This document shows, piece after piece, positions 45,912 through 45,971 of a DNA stretch of 45,971 nucleotides (positions are counted from its first letter, which is position 1; each line of letters starts with the position of its first letter). The DNA is taken from the NCBI GenBank assembly GCA_035461175.1, contig DATHVR010000002.1, positions 1 to 45,971 on the forward strand, written 5' to 3'. A program made the translations under genes and the position numbers. This stretch comes from DATHVR01 sp035461175. Lineage in GTDB: Bacteria > Actinomycetota > Acidimicrobiia > Spongiisociales > ZC4RG35. The notes below the pieces were generated by a model. That model had not been told where the DNA came from. It did not search any database and saw only the letters and a program-made list of their open reading frames with translations.

Positions 45912-45971
45912 TCATCCGACCCTGGGTAGTGCCCCGGGGAGGCTCAGCTCCTCGACGAACGCCTCCGCCAT
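45912..45971 (-). CDS. Possible 3' end of a minus-strand gene running off the window
   Basis: On the minus strand one frame is open from the edge to a stop at 45914-45912 and would encode 19 C-terminal residues ending PGALPRVG. It is far too short to identify, and other frames cannot be excluded. Confidence 0.2.
   Translation of the reverse strand: MAEAFVEELSLPGALPRVG

Overview
The window is high-GC DNA carrying only protein-coding genes; I saw no rRNA, tRNA or CRISPR. The rpoB and rpoC sequences look actinobacterial, and GTG/TTG starts and 4-nt stop/start overlaps are frequent. An uncultured member of the Acidimicrobiia or a related marine or soil actinobacterial lineage is my best guess, but this is inference from protein style and not a placement.

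The first 25 kb is a large one-carbon/methylamine catabolism region. On the + strand, 49-4325 encodes a stand-alone formate-dehydrogenase-like Fe-S protein, an MttB-family methyltransferase and a fused PabB-PabC enzyme for the folate precursor PABA. A zinc-type homocysteine S-methyltransferase (minus, 4519-5520) and an MFS transporter (plus, 5732-6964) follow. The minus-strand OpuC-type ABC importer (6985-10579) lies next, and upstream of it is a minus-strand operon (10783-17456) with two dimethylglycine/sarcosine-dehydrogenase-like flavoproteins flanking an electron transfer flavoprotein (EtfBA). Divergently transcribed from 17661 are a corrinoid protein, a DUF1638 protein, a small 'virulence factor' domain protein, a methyl-THF:corrinoid methyltransferase, a RamA-like corrinoid activator, a second MttB-family methyltransferase and a MetF-like reductase. 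Read together these give a plausible route: uptake of a betaine, corrinoid-dependent removal of the first methyl group to THF, then two ETF-linked oxidative demethylations to glycine, with methyl-THF oxidised by the MetF-like enzyme or methyl groups passed to homocysteine. The two intergenic regions that would drive the importer and the catabolic operons share a palindromic site related to GTTCCGTATCGTGGAAC, in two cases as paired copies with identical 18-bp spacing, which points to one dedicated regulator outside the window.

From 24.7 kb the content is mostly housekeeping: a hydroxyisourate hydrolase, a PPOX-fold flavoprotein, a slipin/NfeD membrane pair, rpoC and rpoB (minus, both apparently starting with TTG, rpoB with its own promoter and a long leader), an orphan membrane histidine kinase, an alpha-oxoamine-synthase-like PLP enzyme, a VanW-family protein and a cysteine-desulfurase-like protein. 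The final operon (42291-45790) encodes YibE/F, a RimB-like protease, a RimK-like ATP-grasp ligase and an aspartoacylase-like zinc hydrolase.

The intergenic DNA is unusually rich in repeats: a ~150-180 bp element in two inverted copies (4312-4464 and 19261-19444), a tandem duplication that carries the 3' end of a gene (40345-40683), two hairpins with a compensatory base change (42028-42140), a hairpin between rpoB and rpoC, and a 20-bp motif in inverse orientation at both edges of the window.
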